A stretch of DNA of 53,924 nt from Ruminiclostridium sufflavum DSM 19573. Its GTDB lineage: Bacteria; Bacillota; Clostridia; Acetivibrionales; DSM-1351. The translations under genes were made by a program, and so were the position numbers. The DNA is taken from contig NZ_QKMR01000027.1 of assembly GCF_003208175.1 (NCBI RefSeq), positions 1 through 53,924 on the forward strand. Direction: 5' to 3'. This document shows positions 9,292-17,721 of the stretch, one piece after another; position 1 is the stretch's first letter; every line of letters begins with the position of its first letter. Below the pieces are notes generated by a model. It saw nothing but the letters and a program-made list of their open reading frames with translations. It was not told the origin of the DNA and made no database searches.

Positions 9292-10038
9292 CTACCTCCT
9301 CCTTAATATTTGTAGCAACTGCTTCATGTCTTCTTGATTTTCCATATTAAGTTCGGTAGCATTTCTGGCATTACGCTTATTCATTTGTTCCACATCTACA
9401 ACTTTTGTTCGTGATCCTAGAAGACCACATTTCTCCACATCAACTTCTAGCTCACTTGCATCCCAAACCTCATAAGCTACTGAATTAATGCGTTTTAGTT
9501 GCATAATAGAAAGCGTAACTTCTTTAATCATACAGTTTACTACTGCAAGTACCATACCGCTTTCAATTTCATAAGTATAACGGTATGTCTTATCCCTACA
9601 AATACACATTAGACGTTCTTCTTCTACCTCCAAGTGATCTACATTGCTTAAAAAGTCAAATCCTAATCGTTTAGCAAGTCCAGCCCCTACATGTCCTGTT
9701 TCACCATCTATTGCATGATCACCGCAAAGAATTAAATCCACTTGACCTATTTTATTAATTGCCTTACTTAAAGTATAGGTTGTAGCCAATGTATCTGCGC
9801 CTGCAAACTTCGTATCTGAGGCAAAAATAATACGATCAGCGCCAAATTTCTTAAGTTCTGCGGCTAATCTTTGGTCTACTACACCCATAATTAAACAAAT
9901 AACTTCTGTTTGTTTGCTCTCCTTAAGCTTTACGGCTTCCTCTAAAGCACAAATATCATAGGGATTGATTGCATACTTTTTGCTAGGTTGTAAAAGAAGT
10001 GTTGCTCTTACACTCTTTATACAAACAACTATTTTCAA
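9292..10038 (-). CDS. etfB: Electron transfer flavoprotein, beta subunit
   Basis: This 248-residue protein has the features of ETF beta, including MKIVVCIKSVR at the start, NPYDICALEEAVKLKE, and DLILCGDHAIDGETGHVG. The start is TTG at 10036-10038 behind a strong AGGAGGG. The gene lies 11 bases after the acyl-CoA dehydrogenase stop and five bases before etfA, so the three are surely cotranscribed. The partner of this ETF is most likely that dehydrogenase. I see no extra NADH-binding or bifurcation partner encoded beside it. Confidence 0.94.
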   Translation of the reverse strand: MKIVVCIKSVRATLLLQPSKKYAINPYDICALEEAVKLKESKQTEVICLIMGVVDQRLAAELKKFGADRIIFASDTKFAGADTLATTYTLSKAINKIGQVDLILCGDHAIDGETGHVGAGLAKRLGFDFLSNVDHLEVEEERLMCICRDKTYRYTYEIESGMVLAVVNCMIKEVTLSIMQLKRINSVAYEVWDASELEVDVEKCGLLGSRTKVVDVEQMNKRNARNATELNMENQEDMKQLLQILRRR

Positions 10039-10049
10039 AGTGCTCCCTC

Positions 10050-11183
10050 CTAAATAATATCAATTAAACTAAATATAATATTTCTTTGTGTTTCCGATGT
10101 TCCTGAGTAAATAGTAGATGCTATTGAATCTCTTAATTCACTTTCTAAACCATATTCTTTTGAATAACCATAAGCGCCATGAATTTGTATCGTATCTAAG
10201 CATGTTGCTACATAGCTTTCACTTACAAACAATTTAAAAATTGAGGAATCTAAAAAGATATTTTTCTTATGGTCAGCTTTCCAAGCAATCTTATATAAAA
10301 GTAACTGAGCAAGCTCAATTTTCACCTTCATATCTACAATCTTATTACTTACTGATTGGTATTCCTTAATTGGCTTAGCAAATTGTTTTCTTTCATTCGC
10401 ATATTTAATGCATTTCTCCATCTGTCTTTCCATTGCACCTATGTGACTGGCAAATTCAAATACACGTTCCATTTGCAGTGCATAATTAGCAACTTTCATG
10501 CCCTTATGTTCTTGATATACAATATTTTCTTTAGGTACTCTACAATTATTTAGGCACAATTCAGCCATAGGGCAAGCTTCTAAGCCCATCTTGGAAATCT
10601 TCTTTCCTATTGAAACACCTGGAAAGTTCTTTTCTACAAAGAATGCTGTTAGAGTTTCTTTACCTTGTTCATTTTCTGTTTTAGCAATAACAACAAAAGC
10701 ATCTGCAATTGGTGCATTAGATATAAACATCTTACTTCCATTTAATACGTATCCATCGTTATCTTTGGTTGCTTTAGTTTGCATTTGAAAAACATCTGAG
10801 CCTGACTCTACTTCTGTTATAGCAAAACATCCTATATATTCGCCCTCAGTCATGCCTCTTAAATACTTGTCTTTTAGGACTTTGTTTCCCAATTCATTAA
10901 CAAGATTTTGGCATACCCATAAATGGTTAGTGATTGCAAAAACAAATCCACTATCTTCGCAAGCATACCCAAGTGCTTGCAGCAAGATTGCACTCGTTTG
11001 ATAGTCCAGTCCCATTCCGCCATACTCTTCCGGTACATTCATTCCTATAAGACCAAAGTCAACGCACTTTTGCCACAGTTCTCTTGAAAAAACCCCATGT
11101 TCTCCATCACATAATTCATTTTTAGCAAACTTAATGACTTCCTTCTTTAAGTCCTTTTGTTCTTTTGTAAATTCAAAATCCAT
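10050..11183 (-). CDS. Acyl-CoA dehydrogenase family flavoenzyme (ZmaI/FkbI-like)
   Basis: This 377-residue flavoprotein has the standard three-part ACAD fold. FAD-contacting segments CFAITEVESGSDVFQMQT and MFISNAPIADAF are seen near the middle, and HGAYGYSKEYGLESELRDS occurs near the C terminus. At the position of the usual catalytic Glu of medium- and short-chain members (IYEGTS) the sequence reads TIYSGTSETQRN, so Ser stands where Glu is expected. This may mean the base sits elsewhere, as in isovaleryl-CoA dehydrogenase, or that the enzyme does not perform alpha,beta-desaturation. In extender-unit clusters related ACADs oxidise an ACP-bound aldehyde or alcohol to the malonyl-type acid. AAAGG lies ahead of the ATG. 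The neighbouring ETF genes are the likely electron sink. Confidence 0.92.
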   Translation of the reverse strand: MDFEFTKEQKDLKKEVIKFAKNELCDGEHGVFSRELWQKCVDFGLIGMNVPEEYGGMGLDYQTSAILLQALGYACEDSGFVFAITNHLWVCQNLVNELGNKVLKDKYLRGMTEGEYIGCFAITEVESGSDVFQMQTKATKDNDGYVLNGSKMFISNAPIADAFVVIAKTENEQGKETLTAFFVEKNFPGVSIGKKISKMGLEACPMAELCLNNCRVPKENIVYQEHKGMKVANYALQMERVFEFASHIGAMERQMEKCIKYANERKQFAKPIKEYQSVSNKIVDMKVKIELAQLLLYKIAWKADHKKNIFLDSSIFKLFVSESYVATCLDTIQIHGAYGYSKEYGLESELRDSIASTIYSGTSETQRNIIFSLIDII

Positions 11184-11196
11184 GATATTTTACCTT

Positions 11197-14100
11197 TCAT
11201 TTTATAATTTGTGTGCTTACATCATGCAGTACCTTCATATACTCACACTCTAAGCTAATCACTTGCTTAATTTTTTCATTTAGAGGAAGTAAAATCTCAT
11301 TATTATAGTCATTTGCAAACAGGCAATAAAACAAGCCATCCCTAATTTCTTCCCAGTTATCAACAATAGCTTTTAAATGATTACATGCCTTGTTGAAGGT
11401 TGGTAATTGTTCATATTTATATAGTTCGGCACGCTTTACATTAATTAAGCTATTAAGGTTTTCAACGAGATTTTGAATGTTTTCAGTTAAGTCCTGCTCA
11501 CTAACAAGTATCTCTTGGAAATAATCCTTAAAGCAATTTAGCACTTTATTATCCCCAGCTATATTGTCATATATCGCTGAAAGATTTTTCACCGCTACTT
11601 CTGTTATTACCTGAGATTCATCTTCCAATGGTTCACCGTTTTCAATATTGAACTTGTACAAACCATACTTAAACATATTAGTAAAATTCTCATAACAGCC
11701 TTCATAAGAATCTATTACATCTTGATAATCCAACACATAATTTTTGTAACCCAAGTTATCCTTATTGGTATGCTCTATTACATAGAATTTCTTATTTTCC
11801 GCATCCATCCCATAAATTAACAGGGTATGTGGCCAATGCAACTTATTATATGTATCCTTCCTAAAGGTTTCATAATAGCAATCTATAAAAACAATTACCA
11901 ATTGTTCATGTCTTAGAGCACTCTCAATTTCACCTTCAATGCAAACAACCTTCTCAAAAGCTTCATAAGCAATATTCTCCTGCTTACAGATCGCCTCAAA
12001 GTCCTGAATCTCAGCATATCCCACACTTATTAGCTGCTTATTCAATTTATAAATTGGATAAGCATTTAACAAAAATGGCATAATTGACTTTCTATTTCTT
12101 TTTAAAATAGGAAAGAATGAGTTGTAAAAGCAATCTCTAAAAAATATATCATTGAAAGGCTGAATCCCCTCATATACAATCACTTGATTATTAATTGGTG
12201 CGTTATTATCTTGTGATTCGATGTAGGCAGCAATCTTCTTGATTGTTTCATACTTATTTAAATTCTTATATGAAAAATCATAGTTTAGCTTCTTCATTTC
12301 AAGCTCAAACTTGATTGCTATCAAGGAATTAGCGCCTAATTCAAAGAAGCAATCATTGATATCCAATTGTTTTACACCCAACAGATGATAGAAGCATTTT
12401 GCTATATCCATTTCAATCTTTGTAAATGAATCCTTACCTGTAAGAATAAATGCATCATTTTTTTCTTCCTTAATAATATATCTATGTCTTTCAAGCGTAG
12501 TTTCATCTAAATCAATCCAGCATCTATTCTTCTTAAATGGATATAGTGGAAGTGATATCTTTCTGACCGCTTCATCAGCATACATTAGTGTCCAATCTAT
12601 ATTGTCCCCCTTAATATAACTTTGAGCAATCTGACAAGCCACTTGACCATCTAACATTCTTTCTTTTTTAAACTGATTAATTAGTACTTCTCCATTACTT
12701 TCATTGCGTTCAGCCTTTCCAAAATATACACCTTCTATTTGCCCTGCTTCTTGATAAGTATGTAACTTACTTAATAATTCATCTAAATCATTAAATACAA
12801 TGGCTAAACGGTATAAATACGCTTGTCTACATTTATTAGCCATATAACATAAATCCATTAAGTTTATTTCACAATTTTTATTTAAAAAACTTATGTAGTC
12901 TTTAACTAACTGTTTTAATACACCTTCATCCTTAGCAGATAGTGTCAGTATTTTTACTGCCTGTTTATCAATAAAATGTTCTTCCTGAGGTGGCTGATAT
13001 TCTTCCAGAATAATATGACTATTGGTGCCTCCCACACTAAATGAACTAATACAACATTTTCTTGTTTTCCCAGGTTCAGCACGCCATTTGCTTGTTTTAT
13101 AATTGACATAAACAGGTGAATGCATAAAATCAATATTTTTGTTTGGTATCTCAAAGTTAATGCTTTGTACAATGGTTTGATGTTTTAACTGTAATGCACA
13201 TTTGATAACAGAAGCAATGCCTGCTGCACAATCTAAGTGACCAATATTGGCTTTGACTGAACCAATAGCACAAAATTGCTTTTTATCTGTTTGTTCTTTA
13301 AAAGCAAGTGTTATACCCTGAACTTCTATAGGATCACCTAATTTTGTTCCTGTACCATGTGTTTCAAAATATCCTATATCAGCCAAGTTAACCTTGGCAT
13401 TTTTAGCAGCTTCAAGAATAAGTTTCTTTTGAGATAATGGGTTGGGTGCTGTAAGTGCCATTGAATTACCATCTTGATTAACTGATCCACCTTTAATTAC
13501 TGCATATATTCTATCCTTATTTTTTATTGCATTTGCCAAAGGCTTAATCATAATACAGCCTACTCCTTCACCAAATGCAATACCATCTGATCTATTATCA
13601 AAAGGAAAGGTTCTTTCCGTTGATGAACCTACTCCAAATTCAAGCTCTGATTGTAATCCCAAAATAGGAACAGCCTTTACAGATCCTACTATAGCTTGGC
13701 TGCATGTACCATTTCTCAAGTCATCACAAGCTTTGTTTAAAGCAACTAAAGATGACGAACACGCTGTGTCTAATACCATACTTGGGCCAATCCAATCAAA
13801 TAGGTAAGAAATGCGTCCTGCCAGTACAGAATACGTATTCCCAGTAGCAGCAAATCCATCTAAAGTATCTACAACATTAATCATGTCTTTGTATTCTGTT
13901 CCAAAATCAGTACTATAGCCTATATAAACACCTGTATGACTTCCTTGCAATGCTCCAAAGGTTTCTCCTGCATCTTCTACTGTATGAACAACATTTTCAA
14001 GAAGTATTCTTTGATTAGGGTCCATAAGAATTGCTTCTTTAGGAGAAATACCAAAGAAATCATTATCAAACTTATCTATCTCCTCTAGATATCCTGCTTT

Positions 14101-14391
14101 TCTTAACCTTTCAGAATCAGACTTCGAAAAAACTTTAATATAGTTTTCTACACTTTTTCTTCTATCAGTAGGAAATGCTCTAATGCTTTCTTTCCCCTCC
14201 ATAAGATTTTCCCAAAACTCATTCAGGTGATCTGCCTCCGGAAAACGTCCTGCCATACCAACAATCGCAAGATCATTTTCTTGATTATTACTAAACTTTT
14301 CTTTTACTTTGTTTATTAATTCTGCTGCCGCCTCTTTAGTTATATTACCTGCTTTTGCATTTTGCAAAATTAATGTATATAATTCTCTCAT
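11197..14391 (-). CDS. Trans-AT PKS protein KS-ACP with C-terminal BtrH-like domain
   Basis: This is a 1064-residue single-module PKS protein. After a short N-terminal segment comes a KS (about 38-465) with a complete catalytic set: DTACSSS (Cys211), ETHGTGT (His345) and NIGHL (His385). A post-KS linker ends in PLYPFKKNRCW. An ACP follows with FFELGANSL (Ser689). No AT, KR or DH is present, so the free AT must serve it. The last 330 residues resemble the BtrH N-terminal family (cysteine-protease-like acyltransferases): Cys754 in RDCFYNSF, then IDCYYETFRKDTYNKLHWPH with His852/His855, then FYVIEH. In butirosin, BtrH moves an acyl chain from an ACP to an amine. A release or transfer role at the end of this protein is therefore plausible but inferred. 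The ribosome site before the ATG is weak. Confidence 0.92.
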   Translation of the reverse strand: MRELYTLILQNAKAGNITKEAAAELINKVKEKFSNNQENDLAIVGMAGRFPEADHLNEFWENLMEGKESIRAFPTDRRKSVENYIKVFSKSDSERLRKAGYLEEIDKFDNDFFGISPKEAILMDPNQRILLENVVHTVEDAGETFGALQGSHTGVYIGYSTDFGTEYKDMINVVDTLDGFAATGNTYSVLAGRISYLFDWIGPSMVLDTACSSSLVALNKACDDLRNGTCSQAIVGSVKAVPILGLQSELEFGVGSSTERTFPFDNRSDGIAFGEGVGCIMIKPLANAIKNKDRIYAVIKGGSVNQDGNSMALTAPNPLSQKKLILEAAKNAKVNLADIGYFETHGTGTKLGDPIEVQGITLAFKEQTDKKQFCAIGSVKANIGHLDCAAGIASVIKCALQLKHQTIVQSINFEIPNKNIDFMHSPVYVNYKTSKWRAEPGKTRKCCISSFSVGGTNSHIILEEYQPPQEEHFIDKQAVKILTLSAKDEGVLKQLVKDYISFLNKNCEINLMDLCYMANKCRQAYLYRLAIVFNDLDELLSKLHTYQEAGQIEGVYFGKAERNESNGEVLINQFKKERMLDGQVACQIAQSYIKGDNIDWTLMYADEAVRKISLPLYPFKKNRCWIDLDETTLERHRYIIKEEKNDAFILTGKDSFTKIEMDIAKCFYHLLGVKQLDINDCFFELGANSLIAIKFELEMKKLNYDFSYKNLNKYETIKKIAAYIESQDNNAPINNQVIVYEGIQPFNDIFFRDCFYNSFFPILKRNRKSIMPFLLNAYPIYKLNKQLISVGYAEIQDFEAICKQENIAYEAFEKVVCIEGEIESALRHEQLVIVFIDCYYETFRKDTYNKLHWPHTLLIYGMDAENKKFYVIEHTNKDNLGYKNYVLDYQDVIDSYEGCYENFTNMFKYGLYKFNIENGEPLEDESQVITEVAVKNLSAIYDNIAGDNKVLNCFKDYFQEILVSEQDLTENIQNLVENLNSLINVKRAELYKYEQLPTFNKACNHLKAIVDNWEEIRDGLFYCLFANDYNNEILLPLNEKIKQVISLECEYMKVLHDVSTQIIK

Positions 14392-14448
14392 AATATTTAT
14401 TTATAATAAGGCTTTTTATTATAATCCTCCAACTTATTAATATTAAGT

Positions 14449-14832
14449 TTATTCATCCAGTAATTTTGAGAGTGCATCCTCCACTGAAAAATCATCTTGA
14501 TCAAGTGCAGAGATAATATCGCTTACATTTTCCATGCTTTCCTGCTGTACCTTATCTCTTACATTTTCTTGACAGGTACCTCTGTGTTTGCTGTCTATAA
14601 ATTCAGCTAATAAACGAATTGAAAAATAAGTGAAAATATCTGATATTTGTACAACATCCGAAAATTTTTCTTGAATTTCTCTGCATAAAGCAGTTACCTC
14701 CAAAGATGTCCCACCTTGAATAAAAAAACTTTTTTCCAAATCAACATTCTCTTTCTTTAAAGCTTTTTTCCATAGTTCTAATAGTATACTCTCAGTCTCG
14801 GTTAATTTTTTTATTTTGGTATTATTTTCCAC
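14449..14832 (-). CDS. Discrete carrier protein
   Basis: This is a 127-residue free carrier protein. The attachment motif is FFIQGGTSLEV, of the NRPS/PKS carrier type, followed by an acidic 45-residue tail without recognised domains. The start is GTG at 14832 behind GAGGTGG. It lies between the stand-alone AT and the KS-ACP-BtrH gene. It could be loaded by the AT, by the fatty acyl-AMP ligase or by the Ser-specific A domain. The sequence alone does not decide between them. Confidence 0.85.
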   Translation of the reverse strand: MENNTKIKKLTETESILLELWKKALKKENVDLEKSFFIQGGTSLEVTALCREIQEKFSDVVQISDIFTYFSIRLLAEFIDSKHRGTCQENVRDKVQQESMENVSDIISALDQDDFSVEDALSKLLDE

Positions 14833-14878
14833 GCGACCACCTCATCAGCCTATTCTATATTATTATTCTTATAATTTA

Positions 14879-16105
14879 TTAAGTTAATTGCATAACCTTT
14901 CTTAATGCCCTTATTTCATTTATTCTTTCAAATTTTTCTTCCGGTTCTACTTTTTTTGCATCTAATACCCACTGAACTATTTGTTCTAACTGATTTACTA
15001 TATCTAATGTTAATCCACCCTTACCGTCAGCCAGCTTTCCGTCTATATCTAAGACCTTGCTATACATATTAGACGCATCTTCAACAGGATAGTTTTGAGC
15101 CTCACACAAATTAGGTGAGCTTGCAATATGCTTTAAGCACAAGCCAACATAGTTCATCTGATTATAAAGCTGCCATTTCAGATCCTGTGCTTTAACTAAT
15201 TCTTCTTCTTTATCCAATGAATATACATCATCTAACTTCATACAGTCTTTTATTATTTTTGATAAAACAGCATTAGGACCACATTCAATAATCATATCTG
15301 ATTTTGTTTGAAGGACTTGCATCACTTTTCCCCAATAAATAGGTTGATACATTTGCTCAACCAGATGAGTGATAATATCATCACGGTTTCTAAATGGTCT
15401 TACCACTCTGTTAGAAATGACGTTCCACTTAGGTGCATTAATATGACAAGTTTCTAACATACCTCTTAATTCCCCTGCTGCTTCCTTAAGCAATTTACTA
15501 TGATATGGTGCACTATTTATCATAGTGATGAAATTGCCATCTTCTAATTTGACTTGCTCCAGTATCTCATCTAAAACATTGTTATTCCCAGAAATAAGAA
15601 CTTGTTCTTCAGAGTTATAGCATGCAATAAATGCATAACTCTCTCCTTGTGAACAGGCTCTACATATTTCCTCTACTCGTTTTATTGCCATACCATTTAT
15701 AATCGCCATACCTGCATCTTGTTTAATAGCCACTTCTTTAGCTAAATTACTTCTTAGTTGAACTATATTGAGTGCTTCTTCAAATTTTAGTGCACCTGAT
15801 ACTGTTAATGCTGAATATTCTCCTAAGCTATGACCTGCTAAACAAGATGGTATAAAGTGATATTCATCCAATAATACTCTAGCCATTGCAATGCTTGTTA
15901 CATAAATAGATGGTAATAAATTCTCTATTTTGTTTTGCTTAACAACTCCGCCCTTAAAGCAAATTTTTTCAAAGTCCTTGTCTAAAATTTCTGATGCCTG
16001 TTTATATGTATTTCTAACTACTTCATATTTATCATAAAAACACTTTCCCATCCCTACATATTGGGAGCCCGAACCAGGGAATACTATTGCAACTTTATGC
16101 TTCAT
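14879..16105 (-). CDS. Stand-alone malonyl-CoA:ACP acyltransferase (trans-AT)
   Basis: This is a 408-residue acyltransferase of the FabD/PKS AT family. It opens with VAIVFPGSGSQYVGMG. The nucleophile is Ser93 in GHSLGEYS, and the catalytic His is His202 in NSAPYHSKLL. The specificity region reads APYH rather than the methylmalonyl-type ASH pattern, which fits malonyl, although trans-ATs are less predictable. About 100 residues at the C terminus go beyond the core. As both KS-bearing PKS proteins in the window lack AT domains, this enzyme must feed them, which defines the system as trans-AT. GGAG is found upstream of the ATG. Confidence 0.93.
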   Translation of the reverse strand: MKHKVAIVFPGSGSQYVGMGKCFYDKYEVVRNTYKQASEILDKDFEKICFKGGVVKQNKIENLLPSIYVTSIAMARVLLDEYHFIPSCLAGHSLGEYSALTVSGALKFEEALNIVQLRSNLAKEVAIKQDAGMAIINGMAIKRVEEICRACSQGESYAFIACYNSEEQVLISGNNNVLDEILEQVKLEDGNFITMINSAPYHSKLLKEAAGELRGMLETCHINAPKWNVISNRVVRPFRNRDDIITHLVEQMYQPIYWGKVMQVLQTKSDMIIECGPNAVLSKIIKDCMKLDDVYSLDKEEELVKAQDLKWQLYNQMNYVGLCLKHIASSPNLCEAQNYPVEDASNMYSKVLDIDGKLADGKGGLTLDIVNQLEQIVQWVLDAKKVEPEEKFERINEIRALRKVMQLT

Positions 16106-16153
16106 CTTTTTTAACTCCTATACTCATCCTATATTTATTATTAAAATAGCTTT

Positions 16154-17149
16154 TTAATATTTAAATAAAGTACAAATATCATCACTACCCATTCCTAATG
16201 TCCACATAACAACTAAATCTCCTCGCTTAATTTGTGCCTTCTGAATTGCCTCATATAGCACCAGGAATGGACTAGTTGTTCCACTGTAACCGCAACTTCT
16301 AGCCACATATGGACACTTCATTTCATCTATATCAAAATATTCTCTAAACATATTGACATATTTAAGTGAAAGCTGCGATAAACAAAATAGTGATATATCT
16401 TCAACTTTTATATCATTTTTCTCTATTACCTCATTAATAGAAACACGTCCATCTGCATATAATTCATCTGATTCAAACTGTTTCCATTTAAACTTTGCCG
16501 TTACAGGACTTTTAGGGTCAAGTACTTTTGAAAAACCAGCCTCTGGATAGAGAACACTATTTTTCTCAATATTTTTTTCTGCAAGATGCGTTACTGTATA
16601 TTTTCGATCAATTATATAACTTACGTCTGTAGATCGTTCAATAACTGCTGCACATGTTACATTACCATATACACCATATGCTAAGGCATTATTTTCATCT
16701 TCCAAAAATCTAATGTCATCACAACCAACAAGCAAAGCCTTTTTCATATGACTTCTTCCAGCAAAATAGCCATCTATTAGTTCTAATGCACTAATCATAC
16801 CAATGCAGTTTGCATTCATATCAAAACATAGACAATCTTTCTTACCATTTAACTCATCATGTAACATAAGTGATACTTGTGGCATAGTATATTCAGGCAT
16901 AAACCCAGAAAATATAAATAAATCAATTTCATTCATTGAAGTATTTGTAGATGCTAATACTTTTTGGCATGCTTCTAATGCCATAGTAAAACTAGTTTCA
17001 TCCTCATTAGCTATACAGATGGAATCTCTTCCAAATACATATTTTAATAAAATCTCAACATCTTTTCCTTGTTTTTTAAAATGCTCAATAAAATGCTCTA
17101 TTGGTATTTTATTTTTACCTTTTACAACTTCTATTCCAGTAATCTTCAT
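16154..17149 (-). CDS. Divergent KAS III (FabH-like) protein lacking the usual His and Asn
   Basis: This 331-residue protein has a thiolase fold of the ketoacyl synthase III family. Cys115 lies in CFDMNANCIGMISALE, where the FabH nucleophile is expected. Where FabH has HQAN it reads LSQLSLKY, and where FabH has GNTS it reads GYSGTTSP, so the His and Asn that drive malonyl decarboxylation are not seen. Relatives with altered triads act as acyltransferases or starter-transfer enzymes rather than condensing enzymes, so an acyl-shuttling or ester-forming role is a fair guess. It neighbours the AT and a free carrier protein. Family assignment is good; function is open. Confidence 0.82.
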   Translation of the reverse strand: MKITGIEVVKGKNKIPIEHFIEHFKKQGKDVEILLKYVFGRDSICIANEDETSFTMALEACQKVLASTNTSMNEIDLFIFSGFMPEYTMPQVSLMLHDELNGKKDCLCFDMNANCIGMISALELIDGYFAGRSHMKKALLVGCDDIRFLEDENNALAYGVYGNVTCAAVIERSTDVSYIIDRKYTVTHLAEKNIEKNSVLYPEAGFSKVLDPKSPVTAKFKWKQFESDELYADGRVSINEVIEKNDIKVEDISLFCLSQLSLKYVNMFREYFDIDEMKCPYVARSCGYSGTTSPFLVLYEAIQKAQIKRGDLVVMWTLGMGSDDICTLFKY

Positions 17150-17183
17150 CTTTTACACCCGCTATTTATTAATCTTATAGTTC

Positions 17184-17573
17184 TTAAACTTTTAAATATG
17201 CAATTGCTTCATCATAAGATAATACATTTTTAACAGTAAAATACTTATTAAATTCTTTTTCCCACATGCTCATTTCGTCCTCAATTGTTGAAGCCTCATT
17301 TAAGATAAAGACTACCTTCTTACATGTAGTCTTAGACATTTCAGGTAACAACACTTTAAAGCCCCACTCTACATCTGCTTTATCATCTTCAAAACCATTT
17401 CTTGCATCCACAACGAACTGGCTATCTTTATACTTCTTTAAAAGTTCTAAAGCAAAAGTTGTCGGGTTTCTATAGTCATCATAGGCACAAAATTTTTTCC
17501 AAGTTAAAAGTACAACCTTTTCATTAGAATTGTAAATTACACTGCAAAATTCAGACTCAAACTGATCTCTCAT
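17184..17573 (-). CDS. Small STAS/SpoIIAA-like protein of unknown function
   Basis: This protein of about 129 residues has alternating hydrophobic strands and helices (VVLLTWKKFC, FVVDARNGFED, KKVVFILNEA), resembling the SpoIIAA/STAS-like small proteins. The frame starts at a GTG at 17582, but the ATG at 17573 has AAGGGG with eight-base spacing and was chosen. It is the first gene after the only large gap in the operon, next to the KAS III-like gene. No catalytic motif is seen. Its biosynthetic role, if any, is unknown. Confidence 0.7.
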   Translation of the reverse strand: MRDQFESEFCSVIYNSNEKVVLLTWKKFCAYDDYRNPTTFALELLKKYKDSQFVVDARNGFEDDKADVEWGFKVLLPEMSKTTCKKVVFILNEASTIEDEMSMWEKEFNKYFTVKNVLSYDEAIAYLKV

Positions 17574-17601
17574 AAAAAACACCCCTTATTTAAAATTATT
17601 T

Positions 17602-17657
17602 TTCCAATATAGTTGGAATTATTGCGATTATATTTTATTTGGTGATTTTTTTAACAA
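17602..17657 (-). promoter_or_regulatory. Candidate internal promoter with operator-like inverted repeat
   Basis: The 139-base gap between E3 and the STAS-like gene contains a perfect TATAAT on the minus strand (17627-17632) with TTGTTA 19 bases upstream (17652-17657). Just downstream of the -10 lies the inverted repeat TTCCAA-N5-TTGGAA (17602-17618). This could drive the second half of the operon separately and be controlled by a repressor binding the repeat. The spacer is two bases longer than ideal. Confidence 0.45.
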
Positions 17658-17721
17658 AGCACTCGAAATGTAATAGACTTTTCTTGCCAGCCTTTTTCTA
17701 GTTCGTAGTGGTCTTGTATTC

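Noticed and set aside
7166-11183. Methoxymalonyl- or hydroxymalonyl-ACP pathway
   Set aside because: No FkbH-type glyceryl-ACP synthase and no O-methyltransferase is present, whereas a serine-type A domain is; aminomalonyl fits better.
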